NCBI GenBank assembly: GCA_905214875.1
Contig: CAJMNR010000013.1
Location: forward strand, 12,020-76,019
Direction of reading: 5' to 3'
DNA from: an uncultured bacterium
Lineage (GTDB): Bacteria; Bacillota; Clostridia; Lachnospirales; Lachnospiraceae
Length of the DNA: 64,000 bases
Within the stretch, counting starts at the first letter, position 1, and each line of letters begins with the position of its first letter. Positions 16,374 through 25,135 of the stretch are shown one piece after another. The notes beneath the pieces were generated by a model. It was not told where the DNA came from. It searched no databases and saw only the letters and a program-made list of their open reading frames with translations. Position numbers and translations under genes: made by a program.

Positions 16374-16402
16374 TTGCATTTGTAAGTATTATAACGTACA
16401 AT
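16374..16402 (+). promoter_or_regulatory. Sigma-A type promoter before ecfA1
   Basis: TTGCAT (16374-16379), a 17-nt spacer and TACAAT (16397-16402) lie between the rplQ terminator and ecfA1. They would start the ecfA1-ecfA2-ecfT-truA unit independently of the ribosomal operon. Confidence 0.65.
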
Positions 16403-16446
16403 AGTGAGTAAGTTTTTGTAAACTATTATTATATGAAAGAAGACAA

Positions 16447-17322
16447 ATGGGTAATATAATGAGTTTTATAGAGTCTAGAAATTTAATACATGAGTATAAA
16501 AAACATGACGAAAAAGGAAATATAGAGAGCGTAAATCGTGCTATAGATGATGTATCCATTTCGGTTGAGCAAGGTGATTTTATTGCAATACTTGGCCATA
16601 ATGGTTCCGGTAAGTCTACCTTTGCCAAACATTTGAATTCCATTCTTCTTCCGACGGAAGGTACTGTCTGGGTAAATGGAATGGATACAACAGATGAAAA
16701 TCATTTATTAGACATTCGACAAACTGCAGGAATGGTATTTCAGAATCCAGATAACCAGATTATTGCAAGTGTTGTAGAAGAAGATGTAGGATTCGGACCA
16801 GAAAACCTAGGTGTTCCTACAGAGGAAATCTGGGAACGTGTTGAGAAGGCGTTAAAAGCAGTAGGGATGTATGAGTATCGTGAACACTCCCCAAATAAGC
16901 TTTCAGGCGGTCAGAAACAGAGAATTGCAATTGCTGGTATTATGGCCATGAAACCTAAGTGCATTGTTTTAGATGAGCCGACAGCAATGCTAGATCCAAA
17001 TGGTCGTAAGGATGTTATCGAAACGGTTCGTAAATTAAATAAAGAAGAAAATGTAACAATTATTTTAATTACGCACTATATGGATGAAGTAATCAATGCG
17101 GACCATGTTTATGTCATGGATCACGGTAAAGTAGTTATGGAAGGCACACCAAGAGAAATCTTTAAAGATGTGGAAATGCTTAAGAAATATCGTTTAGATG
17201 TTCCTCAAGTTACAGAGCTTGCTTATGAACTTAGAAAGCAAGGACTTAAACTTCCTGATGTAGTTTTAACGAAGGATGAGTTGGTACATGCACTTTTAAA
17301 ACTTCATCAAGTAGAGAAATAG
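16447..17322 (+). CDS. ecfA1: ECF transporter ATPase EcfA1
   Basis: This is one of the two ATPases of an energy-coupling-factor module for vitamin or micronutrient uptake. The 291-residue protein has Walker A GHNGSGKST, the Q-loop FQNPDNQI, signature LSGGQKQR, Walker B CIVLDEPTAML, and the H-loop THYMDEV. FQNPDNQI (rather than FQYPE) identifies the A1 type. The start is uncertain: ATG at 16447 or 16459, with only a weak AAAGAAG upstream. It is 11 nt before ecfA2. Confidence 0.95.
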   Translation: MGNIMSFIESRNLIHEYKKHDEKGNIESVNRAIDDVSISVEQGDFIAILGHNGSGKSTFAKHLNSILLPTEGTVWVNGMDTTDENHLLDIRQTAGMVFQNPDNQIIASVVEEDVGFGPENLGVPTEEIWERVEKALKAVGMYEYREHSPNKLSGGQKQRIAIAGIMAMKPKCIVLDEPTAMLDPNGRKDVIETVRKLNKEENVTIILITHYMDEVINADHVYVMDHGKVVMEGTPREIFKDVEMLKKYRLDVPQVTELAYELRKQGLKLPDVVLTKDELVHALLKLHQVEK

Positions 17323-17333
17323 CAGGTGTAAAT

Positions 17334-18221
17334 ATGTCAATAAAATTAGTAAATGTGAATTATATATATAGCCCAAATACGGCCTATGAAAAAAAGGCAC
17401 TTACCAATGTGAGCTTGGAAATTGAAGACGGTCAGTTTATCGGACTCATCGGTCACACAGGTTCTGGTAAGTCAACATTGATCCAACACTTGAATGGTTT
17501 AATGAAAGCGACATCTGGGCATATTTATTATAACGGCGAGGATATCAATCAGCCAAAATATAATATGAAAGAACTTAGAAGCAAGGTTGGCCTTGTGTTT
17601 CAATATCCGGAGCATCAATTGTTCGAAACGAAAATTATAGATGATGTTAAGTTTGGTCCAAAGAATCTAGGATTACCAGAGGAAGAGATTCAGAGAAGAG
17701 CAGAAGAGGCACTTCTTCAAGTAGGAATACCAGCAGAACTATGGGAAGCATCACCATTTGAATTATCGGGTGGTCAGAAACGACGTGTTGCTATTGCAGG
17801 AGTGCTTGCGATGCATCCAGAAGTATTGATCCTTGATGAACCAACAGCAGGTCTTGACCCAAAAGGTAGGGATGAAATCTTAGGAGAGATTGCAAAGCTT
17901 CATAAGGAACGAGGGATTACTGTAGTTCTAGTTTCTCATAGCATGGAAGACGTTGCAGAATATGTGGACCGTATCATCGTAATGAACCATAGCAAGGTAT
18001 TTGCAGATGGTACTCCTAAGGAAGTATTTGCTCAGTATAAGGAGCTTGAAGGAATTGGTTTAGCGGCTCCACAGGTTACGTATGTAATGAATGAGTTAAA
18101 AGACAAAGGGATTTTGGTGGATGTTACAGCTACAACCGTGGAAGAGGCAAAAGCGTCTATTCTATCATGGGCAAAAGAAAATAAGTTATTAAATAAAACA
18201 GAGGTTAGGGTGGAAGTATGA
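17334..18221 (+). CDS. ecfA2: ECF transporter ATPase EcfA2
   Basis: The second ECF ATPase (295 residues) has Walker A GHTGSGKST, Q-loop FQYPEHQLFE (the A2 hallmark), signature LSGGQKRR, and Walker B VLILDEPTAGLDP. It forms a heterodimer with EcfA1 under EcfT. Its TGA stop overlaps the ecfT ATG (ATGA), so the two are translationally coupled. No substrate-binding S component is encoded nearby, as expected for a shared group II ECF module. Confidence 0.95.
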   Translation: MSIKLVNVNYIYSPNTAYEKKALTNVSLEIEDGQFIGLIGHTGSGKSTLIQHLNGLMKATSGHIYYNGEDINQPKYNMKELRSKVGLVFQYPEHQLFETKIIDDVKFGPKNLGLPEEEIQRRAEEALLQVGIPAELWEASPFELSGGQKRRVAIAGVLAMHPEVLILDEPTAGLDPKGRDEILGEIAKLHKERGITVVLVSHSMEDVAEYVDRIIVMNHSKVFADGTPKEVFAQYKELEGIGLAAPQVTYVMNELKDKGILVDVTATTVEEAKASILSWAKENKLLNKTEVRVEV

Positions 18222-19030
18222 TTAGAGATATAACAATCGGACAGTATTATCCGGTGAATTCCATCATCCACCGTCTTGATCCGAGAGTAAAGTTACTTGG
18301 TACATTACTGTTTATAGTATCGTTATTTTTATTTGATAGTTTTGCAGGATATCTTCTTGTACTACTATTTTTAGGTGGTGTGATCCTTTCATCTAAAGTG
18401 CCATTAGGCTACATTGTAAAAGGATTGAAGGCAGTCGTATTTTTATTATTATTTACAGTAGCCTTTAATGTATTCTTTACATCTGGGGATCATGTAATTG
18501 GTAAGTGGTGGATTTTTACGTTGACGTGGGAAGGACTCCGTCAAGGTGCATTTATGGGAATTCGCATTATTTTATTAATTATCGGGTCTTCATTAATGAC
18601 ATATACAACAACACCAAAGGGATTAACAGATGGTTTAGAAACTGGGCTTAATCCTTTAAATAAAATAAAAGTTCCTGTACATGAAATCGCAATGATGATG
18701 TCAATCGCGCTTCGTTTTATTCCAATCTTATTAGAAGAAACAGATAAGATTATGAAGGCGCAGTCCGCGCGTGGTGCTGATTTTGAAAGTGGAAATATGA
18801 TGACAAAAGCAAAAGCGTTGCTTCCAATCTTTGTGCCATTGTTTATTTCAGCATTTCATCGTGCAGAAGATCTTGCAATGGCTATGGAAGCCAGATGTTA
18901 TAATGGCGGACCAAACCGTACAAAGATGAAACCATTAGTATATAAAAAATCCGATTATATTGGATATGGAATTATAGTATGTTATATGGGAGCATTTATT
19001 TTATTAAATTGTTTTATTCCTTGGTTTTAA
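18218..19030 (+). CDS. ecfT: ECF transporter transmembrane subunit EcfT
   Basis: EcfT (270 residues) is the membrane scaffold linking the ATPases to interchangeable S components. It has the start SIIHRLDPRVKLLGTLLFI, several hydrophobic segments, and the coupling-helix motifs with the A-R-G signature (SARGADF near residue 188 and EARCYNGG near residue 225). It is encoded directly after both ATPases and 21 nt before truA, the conserved Firmicutes order. Confidence 0.96.
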   Translation: MIRDITIGQYYPVNSIIHRLDPRVKLLGTLLFIVSLFLFDSFAGYLLVLLFLGGVILSSKVPLGYIVKGLKAVVFLLLFTVAFNVFFTSGDHVIGKWWIFTLTWEGLRQGAFMGIRIILLIIGSSLMTYTTTPKGLTDGLETGLNPLNKIKVPVHEIAMMMSIALRFIPILLEETDKIMKAQSARGADFESGNMMTKAKALLPIFVPLFISAFHRAEDLAMAMEARCYNGGPNRTKMKPLVYKKSDYIGYGIIVCYMGAFILLNCFIPWF

Positions 19031-19051
19031 TCTAATGAATGAGGTATAAGT

Positions 19052-19804
19052 GTGAAACGTGTAAAGTTAATTGTAGCATATGATGGGACGAACTACTGTG
19101 GATGGCAGGTACAGCCAAACCAAACGACAGTAGAAGGTGTCTTAAATGCCACATTACGTGAATTTTTTAAAGAAGATATCACGGTAATTGGCGCAAGTAG
19201 GACAGATTCTGGTGTACATGCTATGGGAAATGTAGCTGTGTTCGATACGGAAACAAGGATGCCAGCGGAAAAGATCAGCTACGCACTAAATCAGAGACTT
19301 CCAGAAGATATTCGTATTCAGAAGTCGGAAGAAGTAGAAGCTGATTTCCATCCAAGACATCAGGAATGTCGAAAAACATATCGATATCGCGTGGTAGCGA
19401 GCGAGTTTCCAAATCCGGTAAAACGATTATATACACATTTTGTATATCGTGCTCTAGATTTGGAAAAAATAAGAGAAGCGGCGTCTTATTTGGTGGGAAC
19501 CCATGATTTTAAAAGTTTTTGTTCTGTGAACACGCAGGTGAAGGAAACAGTCCGCACAATCTATGATATTCAGGTAAAGCAAATCGAGGATGAAGTCATC
19601 TTTGAAGTGAATGGAAATGGTTTTTTATATAACATGGTGCGTATCATCGCGGGAACACTTCTTCAAGTAGGAATGGGAGCAATTAATCCTAAAGACATCC
19701 CGGAAATATTAGAAGCAAAAGATAGGACGAAAGCTGGTCCGACCGCTCCGGCAAAGGGCTTGATGCTGGTCGAGATAGAGTATCTAATAGCAAAAAATAG
19801 CTAA
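19052..19804 (+). CDS. truA: tRNA pseudouridine38-40 synthase
   Basis: TruA converts uridines 38-40 in the tRNA anticodon arm to pseudouridine. The 250-residue protein has YDGTNYCGWQVQPN at its start and the catalytic aspartate in ASRTDSGVHAMGN (D about residue 52). The C-terminal FLYNMVRIIAGTLLQVG is also conserved. The start is GTG behind GAGGTATAAG. Downstream, an independent consensus promoter drives rplM. Confidence 0.97.
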   Translation: MKRVKLIVAYDGTNYCGWQVQPNQTTVEGVLNATLREFFKEDITVIGASRTDSGVHAMGNVAVFDTETRMPAEKISYALNQRLPEDIRIQKSEEVEADFHPRHQECRKTYRYRVVASEFPNPVKRLYTHFVYRALDLEKIREAASYLVGTHDFKSFCSVNTQVKETVRTIYDIQVKQIEDEVIFEVNGNGFLYNMVRIIAGTLLQVGMGAINPKDIPEILEAKDRTKAGPTAPAKGLMLVEIEYLIAKNS

Positions 19805-19837
19805 AAATATTAATAAATCTTTATGAAATGAAAATTA

Positions 19838-19866
19838 TTGACACATTAAACTTTATGTAATATAAT
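19838..19866 (+). promoter_or_regulatory. Perfect consensus sigma-A promoter of rplM-rpsI
   Basis: TTGACA (19838-19843), exactly 17 nt, and TATAAT (19861-19866) match the consensus at all 12 positions. This fits strong, growth-related expression of rplM-rpsI. Confidence 0.92.
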
Positions 19867-19872
19867 ATTTAA

Positions 19873-19994
19873 CTGTGACAAGTTTAATTAATTTGCGTAA
19901 AAATACTAAACCAAAGCCCCGGTGAGGTATTTTAACATATATAGATCAAAAGCAATAACTGATAAATGATGTAAATTTTTAAGGAGGTAAATCC
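19873..19994 (+). promoter_or_regulatory. rplM 5' leader (candidate L13 leader)
   Basis: The transcribed leader of about 120 nt contains a hairpin with arms AAAATAC (19900-19906) and GTATTTT (19927-19933) around a loop with CCCCGG. An autoregulatory L13 leader upstream of rplM is a described RNA family in low-GC Gram-positives. The position and the hairpin fit, but a covariance-model match is needed. Confidence 0.5.
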
Positions 19995-20429
19995 ATGAAA
20001 AGTTTTATGGCAAGTCCATCAACAATTGAAAGAAAATGGTATGTAGTAGATGCTACTGGACATACATTAGGTCGTCTTTCTTCTGAGATCGCAAAAGTAT
20101 TAAGAGGTAAAAACAAACCAGTTTACACTCCACACGAAGATTGTGGTGATTTCGTTATCGTAGTAAACGCTGACAAAATCAAAGTAACAGGTAAAAAAAT
20201 GGATCAAAAAATCTATTACAATCACTCTGATTATGTAGGTGGAATGAAAGAAACTACATTAAAAGAAATGATGGCTAAAAAACCTGAAGAAGTTATCACT
20301 CTTGCAGTTAAAGGTATGCTTCCAAAAGGACCTTTAGGACGTCAAATGTTAAGAAAATTAAACGTATACGCTGGACCAGAGCACAACAATGCAGCTCAAA
20401 AACCAGAAGTATTAGAAATTAAATATTAA
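19995..20429 (+). CDS. rplM: 50S ribosomal protein L13
   Basis: L13 (144 residues) is one of the earliest 23S-binding proteins. The sequence KSFMASPSTIERKWYVVDATGHTLGRLSSEIAKVLRGKNK (in pieces) and VKGMLPKGPLGRQMLRKLNVYAGPEH are diagnostic. The ribosome-binding site is AAGGAGGT. It is followed by rpsI after 28 nt, the universal rplM-rpsI pair. Confidence 0.98.
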   Translation: MKSFMASPSTIERKWYVVDATGHTLGRLSSEIAKVLRGKNKPVYTPHEDCGDFVIVVNADKIKVTGKKMDQKIYYNHSDYVGGMKETTLKEMMAKKPEEVITLAVKGMLPKGPLGRQMLRKLNVYAGPEHNNAAQKPEVLEIKY

Positions 20430-20457
20430 TTAGGTGAGCTGAAAGGAGGAAATAACA

Positions 20458-20850
20458 ATGGCAAAAGCTAGATATTACGGAACTGGTAGAAGAAAAAGCA
20501 GTATCGCTAGAGTATACCTTGTACCTGGTACAGGTAAAATCACTATCAATAAAAAAGATATGGATCAATACTTCGGTCTTGATACATTAAAATTAATCGT
20601 AAAACAACCACTTGAATTAACTGAAACAGCTGATAAATTCGACGTTTTAGTAAACGTACACGGTGGTGGATTCACTGGTCAAGCTGGTGCAATCAGACAC
20701 GGTATTTCAAGAGCATTATTACAAGCAGACGGAGATTACCGTCCAGCTCTTAAGAAAGCAGGTTTCTTAACAAGAGATCCTCGTATGAAAGAACGTAAAA
20801 AATACGGTCTTAAAGCTGCTCGTAGAGCTCCTCAGTTCTCTAAGAGATAG
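20458..20850 (+). CDS. rpsI: 30S ribosomal protein S9
   Basis: S9 (130 residues) reaches the P-site tRNA anticodon loop with its C-terminal tail, here ending APQFSKR. The N-terminus ARYYGTGRRKSSIARVYLVPG and the central VHGGGFTGQAGAIRHGISRAL are conserved. The strong ribosome-binding site AAAGGAGG is 9 nt upstream. A hairpin terminator follows. Confidence 0.98.
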   Translation: MAKARYYGTGRRKSSIARVYLVPGTGKITINKKDMDQYFGLDTLKLIVKQPLELTETADKFDVLVNVHGGGFTGQAGAIRHGISRALLQADGDYRPALKKAGFLTRDPRMKERKKYGLKAARRAPQFSKR

Positions 20851-20923
20851 TATTTGTAGTTTGTTTGTGTCTGGGGATACTAGACGTAAAAAACTAAATA
20901 GAAAAATATATTTTCAAGTGAAT

Positions 20924-20967
20924 ATAAGACACTTTTCAGCAAGTAATTACTGGGAAGTGTCTTATTT
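20924..20967 (+). terminator. Terminator after rpsI
   Basis: An 11-bp perfect stem ATAAGACACTT / AAGTGTCTTAT (20924-20934 / 20955-20965) encloses a loop with the self-complementary AGTAATTACT. The downstream T-run is short (TTATTTACTG). It lies about 75 nt after the rpsI stop. Confidence 0.75.
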
Positions 20968-20991
20968 ACTGTATATGATAAATATATAGTG

Positions 20992-21019
20992 TTGCGACAG
21001 AGGAAAAATGTCGTATACT
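20992..21019 (+). promoter_or_regulatory. Putative promoter of the first GH53 gene
   Basis: TTGCGA (20992-20997), 16 nt, then TATACT (21014-21019) lies 30 nt before the ATG, with GAAAGGGA as ribosome-binding site. No obvious catabolite-repression (cre) site or regulator palindrome was seen next to it. Confidence 0.55.
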
Positions 21020-21048
21020 GGTTTTAAAAGGAAAAGAAAGGGATAAAG

Positions 21049-24000
21049 ATGAGAAGATTTAAAAAAATATTATGTATTACCTTAGCAACAGTAATGGCTA
21101 TGGGAACTACGGTAAATGCATCTGGAGCCGTATTAGAAGGCAATACTTCAGATTCATCGACCGTGATAGAAGAGCCGTCAAAAGGAGATGACATTTCTTA
21201 CATAAAAAACTATGCAAAGATTAATGGAATTTCTGATTCAACAATACTGGGGGCAGATTTTTCTCACTATCAACAAGACCAAGCATGGAATAAAGTTTAT
21301 TACGACTACAAGAGTAATAAACTTGATAACGTATTTAGCTTTGTTAAAAGTCAAGGAGTAAATACAATTTCTGTAAGAGTTACAGTTGATCCTAAGGAAG
21401 AGTTCGCATATCTTTCTTTAGATAATGCGATTAAGACAATTAAAGAGGCAAAAGCAGCTGGTTTAGATACGAATATGATCTTGATGTATTCAGATGAAAT
21501 TACGTATCAAAATTCACAAACACTTCCAGAAGCATGGACTGCTGAAACAGCAGCTGATCAAGCAAAAACTTATACAGCGACAGTATTAAGCAAGCTTGAA
21601 ACAGAAGGTGCACTTCCAACTATGATTACTGTTGGTAATGAACTTAACTATAATTTCTTAAACATCACTGAAGCTGGTGGATGGGATGGTTGGGTTGCAA
21701 TGGGGCAAATTACTCAACTTATAAAAGAAAAAGGCGTTAAAGTAGCTATTGGTATTGCAGCTCCAACTGCAGCAGCTGATATTGAATGGGTAATAGAAAA
21801 ATTAAATGAGCCAACAACAGGAATTACTTACGATTCTGTTGGTGTTACAATCTATCCAACTAAAGATACAGTAGAGTACATGAATACAATGCGTGCAACT
21901 TTTGCAGAAAAAGCAAAAGATAAACAATTATTTGTTTCAAGTGTTAAGTATCCAAGAGTTAGCGATACAGATACAACTGTAGGTGTAGAGTCTCAGGCAG
22001 ATAACATCTACAAACTTTTATCCGCAACAATTGATGATACAAATGCGGGTGGTTTAATCTATGAAGAAGCTGAATTTGTTGGAAGCTGGTACTCTTTCTT
22101 TAATGCAGAGGGCCAAGCACAGACATCTTTAGCAATCTTTGCATATGCTCAAGGAAAAGAAGTTGATGTAGACACTTACAGAGATCCTTATCAGTATGGC
22201 GGAGAAACAGGATTAAAAGATCAAACAGTTAATATTAAGAAAATTGCTGGAATGACAGAGAATGCTATTCGTGGTATGGATATTGGTTCTTATATTGCTT
22301 TAAAAGAAGCAGGAGTAAAATATTATAACACGGAAGGTAAAGAAGAAAGTCTGTTAAAAATACTTGCAGATAATGGTATAAACTATATTAGAATCCGTAT
22401 CTGGAATGATCCTTATAACGCAAAAGGTGAACCTTACGGTGGCGGACAAACTGATGTTGAAACAGGTTTAAAAATAGCAAATGAAGCGAAGAAATATGGA
22501 ATGAAGATAATGTTATGTTTCCATTATTCTGATTTCTGGGCAGATCCTGCACAACAGATTATTCCGAAGGCTTGGCAAGATGCTAAAGATGATCCTGAAA
22601 AGATGAATAAATATGTGTATGATTTCACAAAAGACACGGTTAAAAAGTTTGTAGATGCTGGTGCTGAAGTTGGTATGGTTCAAGTTGGTAATGAAATTAC
22701 CAATGGTCTTTTAGGTACTTTAACTGACCGTGATAAAGGCGGTAACTACTATGATATTTGGGGAAATGAAGAAAAATCTAAATTAATCAATGGTTACCTT
22801 AGTGCAGGTTCTAAAGCTGTTCGTGAAGCGGCACCTGAAGCGTTAATTGCTTTACATCTTGAAACAGCAGAGGTTAAAAAATATACAAATATCATGAATA
22901 CATGGGAAAGAGATAATGTAGATTATGATGTTTTGGGATCTTCCTATTATCCATTCTGGTCTGTATCTGAGAAAGCAAATACACCAGAATCTTTAAGAGC
23001 AGTTCAAAAATTAGCAGCTGATAAAGGTAAATTATTTGTTGTCTTAGAAACAGCGTGGTGTAATACATTAAAAGATTCTGATGGAACAGCGAACTCCATT
23101 GGTGAAGCTGACGATACAAGTGCTTACGAGATTGGTCCACAAGGACAGGTTGATTGTTTAACTGACATGTATGAAGAAACTATGTCACATGATAATGGAC
23201 TTGGTGCCTTCTATTGGGAACCAGCTTGGATTCCTGTAAAAGCAGGTTGGGTAAATTGGAAAGAGAATAAGGAATATGGAGATAAATATGGTACAGGATG
23301 GGCTTCAGCAGGAGCACTAGGTTACTTTAGTGAGTATAAGATGTACTATAACGGTGAGCCAGCTTGGGGTGGAACTAGTTGGGATAACAATGCACTATTT
23401 GATTTCAATGGATATGCATTACAGTCTTTAAAATTCTATAAAGATTCTATTTCAGAAGGAAAAGAACAAGTATCTGTTGTTAAATTAGTAGATACAGATG
23501 GAAAAGAAATTGCACCTGCAAAGTTTGCAAAAGTTTATTTAGGAAGCTCAAGAAACGTTAGTCTTCCAAAGGTTTCAGGATATGAGCTACAAAATCCAGC
23601 ATCTTCTATTAAAGTAACTGGAGAAGTAGAAGGTGTTAAGTATTACAGTGTAACATATGTAAAAGAACAAGGAATTAGCTCTAAAAAGGATTCCTATACA
23701 ATGGCATATGGTTCAACTTTAGATTTAGCAAAAGAAATTACACTTGCTACAACTGGTACAGCAAAATACTCTTCCAGTAACCCTGATATCGTTTCAATCG
23801 ATGCTGAAACTGGTAAGATGACTGCAAAAGCATTAGGAACAGCTGTTATCACAGTTAGCGTAGATAAAACAGCGACTACTTCAGCAGCAACTAAGAAAAT
23901 TACTGTAACAGTATCTCGTAAACCAGTAACAATTAATTCTAAAAAGTCTGCATATACAGTTAAAGTTGGAAGCACTTTTGACTTAGCAAAAGAACTTACT

Positions 24001-24969
24001 TTTACGAACAACAAAGCAGCAGTATATTCTTCAAGTGATGCTAAGATTGCATCTGTAGATGCAAAAACAGGAAAGATCACAGCTAAAGCAGCTGGTAAAG
24101 CTGTGATTACAGTTAGTGTTGCAAAGACAGCTACAACTGCAGCAGCAACTAAGAAAATTAACGTAACTGTATCACCAAAGACTTTAACAATTAAGTCTAA
24201 AAAGTCTTCTTATACAATGACTTATGGTGGAACTCTTGACTTAGCAAAAGAACTTACTTTTAGTACAAAGAGTACAGCAAAATATACTTCAAGTAATTCT
24301 AAAGTTGTATCAATCGATGCAAAAACAGGAAAGATGACAGCTAAAGGCACTGGTAAAGCTGTTATTACAGTTAGTGTTGCAAAGACAGCTACAACTGCAG
24401 CAGTAACTAAGAAAATTAATGTAACAGTGTCTCCAAAGGTTACTGTTAAAAATAAAGGTGTACAGAATTTTACAGCTGGTAAGACTTATAAGTTATCAAG
24501 CTATATGACAATCTCTGGAGCATCTAATAAGAAATTCACTTCAAGTAATACATCAATTGCTAAAGTAAGTAGCAACGGAACTATTACAGCTGTTAAACCA
24601 GGTAAAGTAACAATTACTGTAAAAGTAACAGCACCTGGAGTTAGTGGAACTAATCAGAAGAAGATTACAGTATACGTAGTTCCTAAGAAACAGAAGATTA
24701 CGAAGGTAACAGCTTCTTCTAAAGCGTTAACTGTATCTTTAACTAAAGATAAAACAGCTTCTGGATATGAAATTATGGTTGCAAGAAACAGTAAATTCAC
24801 ATCTGGTAAAAAGACTGTAGTTGTTAAGAAGAATAGTACTTTAAAAACTAAAGTAAGCAACTTATCAGCTAAAAAACAGTACTATGTAAGAGTACGTTCT
24901 TATAAGACAATTTCTAATAAGAAGTACTACGGAAGCTGGAGTACTGTTACAAAAATTAAAACAAAGTAA
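21049..24969 (+). CDS. Secreted GH53 family endo-beta-1,4-galactanase, two GH53-like modules and Big_2 repeats
   Basis: This 1306-residue protein has a signal peptide (KKILCITLATVMAMGTTVNA). GH53 enzymes cut beta-1,4-galactan side chains of pectin. The second module (about residues 405-800) is canonical, with acid/base E549 in VGNEITNG and nucleophile E667 in VLETAW. The first module (about 60-375) aligns with it throughout (GADFSHY against GMDIGSY, LMYSDEITYQ against LCFHYSDFWA). It keeps a glutamate, E198 in VGNELN, but has SSVKYP where the nucleophile should be. A short MucBP-like region, four Big_2 repeats (about 875-1215) and an Fn3-like C-terminus (about 1220-1306) follow. There is no LPXTG motif or SLH domain, so attachment may be non-covalent. 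Confidence 0.93.
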   Translation: MRRFKKILCITLATVMAMGTTVNASGAVLEGNTSDSSTVIEEPSKGDDISYIKNYAKINGISDSTILGADFSHYQQDQAWNKVYYDYKSNKLDNVFSFVKSQGVNTISVRVTVDPKEEFAYLSLDNAIKTIKEAKAAGLDTNMILMYSDEITYQNSQTLPEAWTAETAADQAKTYTATVLSKLETEGALPTMITVGNELNYNFLNITEAGGWDGWVAMGQITQLIKEKGVKVAIGIAAPTAAADIEWVIEKLNEPTTGITYDSVGVTIYPTKDTVEYMNTMRATFAEKAKDKQLFVSSVKYPRVSDTDTTVGVESQADNIYKLLSATIDDTNAGGLIYEEAEFVGSWYSFFNAEGQAQTSLAIFAYAQGKEVDVDTYRDPYQYGGETGLKDQTVNIKKIAGMTENAIRGMDIGSYIALKEAGVKYYNTEGKEESLLKILADNGINYIRIRIWNDPYNAKGEPYGGGQTDVETGLKIANEAKKYGMKIMLCFHYSDFWADPAQQIIPKAWQDAKDDPEKMNKYVYDFTKDTVKKFVDAGAEVGMVQVGNEITNGLLGTLTDRDKGGNYYDIWGNEEKSKLINGYLSAGSKAVREAAPEALIALHLETAEVKKYTNIMNTWERDNVDYDVLGSSYYPFWSVSEKANTPESLRAVQKLAADKGKLFVVLETAWCNTLKDSDGTANSIGEADDTSAYEIGPQGQVDCLTDMYEETMSHDNGLGAFYWEPAWIPVKAGWVNWKENKEYGDKYGTGWASAGALGYFSEYKMYYNGEPAWGGTSWDNNALFDFNGYALQSLKFYKDSISEGKEQVSVVKLVDTDGKEIAPAKFAKVYLGSSRNVSLPKVSGYELQNPASSIKVTGEVEGVKYYSVTYVKEQGISSKKDSYTMAYGSTLDLAKEITLATTGTAKYSSSNPDIVSIDAETGKMTAKALGTAVITVSVDKTATTSAATKKITVTVSRKPVTINSKKSAYTVKVGSTFDLAKELTFTNNKAAVYSSSDAKIASVDAKTGKITAKAAGKAVITVSVAKTATTAAATKKINVTVSPKTLTIKSKKSSYTMTYGGTLDLAKELTFSTKSTAKYTSSNSKVVSIDAKTGKMTAKGTGKAVITVSVAKTATTAAVTKKINVTVSPKVTVKNKGVQNFTAGKTYKLSSYMTISGASNKKFTSSNTSIAKVSSNGTITAVKPGKVTITVKVTAPGVSGTNQKKITVYVVPKKQKITKVTASSKALTVSLTKDKTASGYEIMVARNSKFTSGKKTVVVKKNSTLKTKVSNLSAKKQYYVRVRSYKTISNKKYYGSWSTVTKIKTK

Positions 24970-25003
24970 TTAGAATATAAGTTACAAGATTTTAACTGAT
25001 AAC

Positions 25004-25041
25004 AGGCACTTTTCAATATGGTATTATTGAAAGGTGCCTTT
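25004..25041 (+). terminator. Terminator between the two GH53 genes
   Basis: A 14-bp stem pairs AGGCACTTTTCAAT (25004-25017) with ATTGAAAGGTGCCT (25026-25039), with one G-T pair, and is followed by TTTG. It suggests that the two paralogues are separate transcripts. Confidence 0.8.
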
Positions 25042-25135
25042 GTTGGTTATATAGATCATTTGATAGTATATAGGGTAAGGTCACAGAAATTAGAAGGTGT
25101 GTAACGGAAGTAGGAGACAACATAAGGAGAAGACA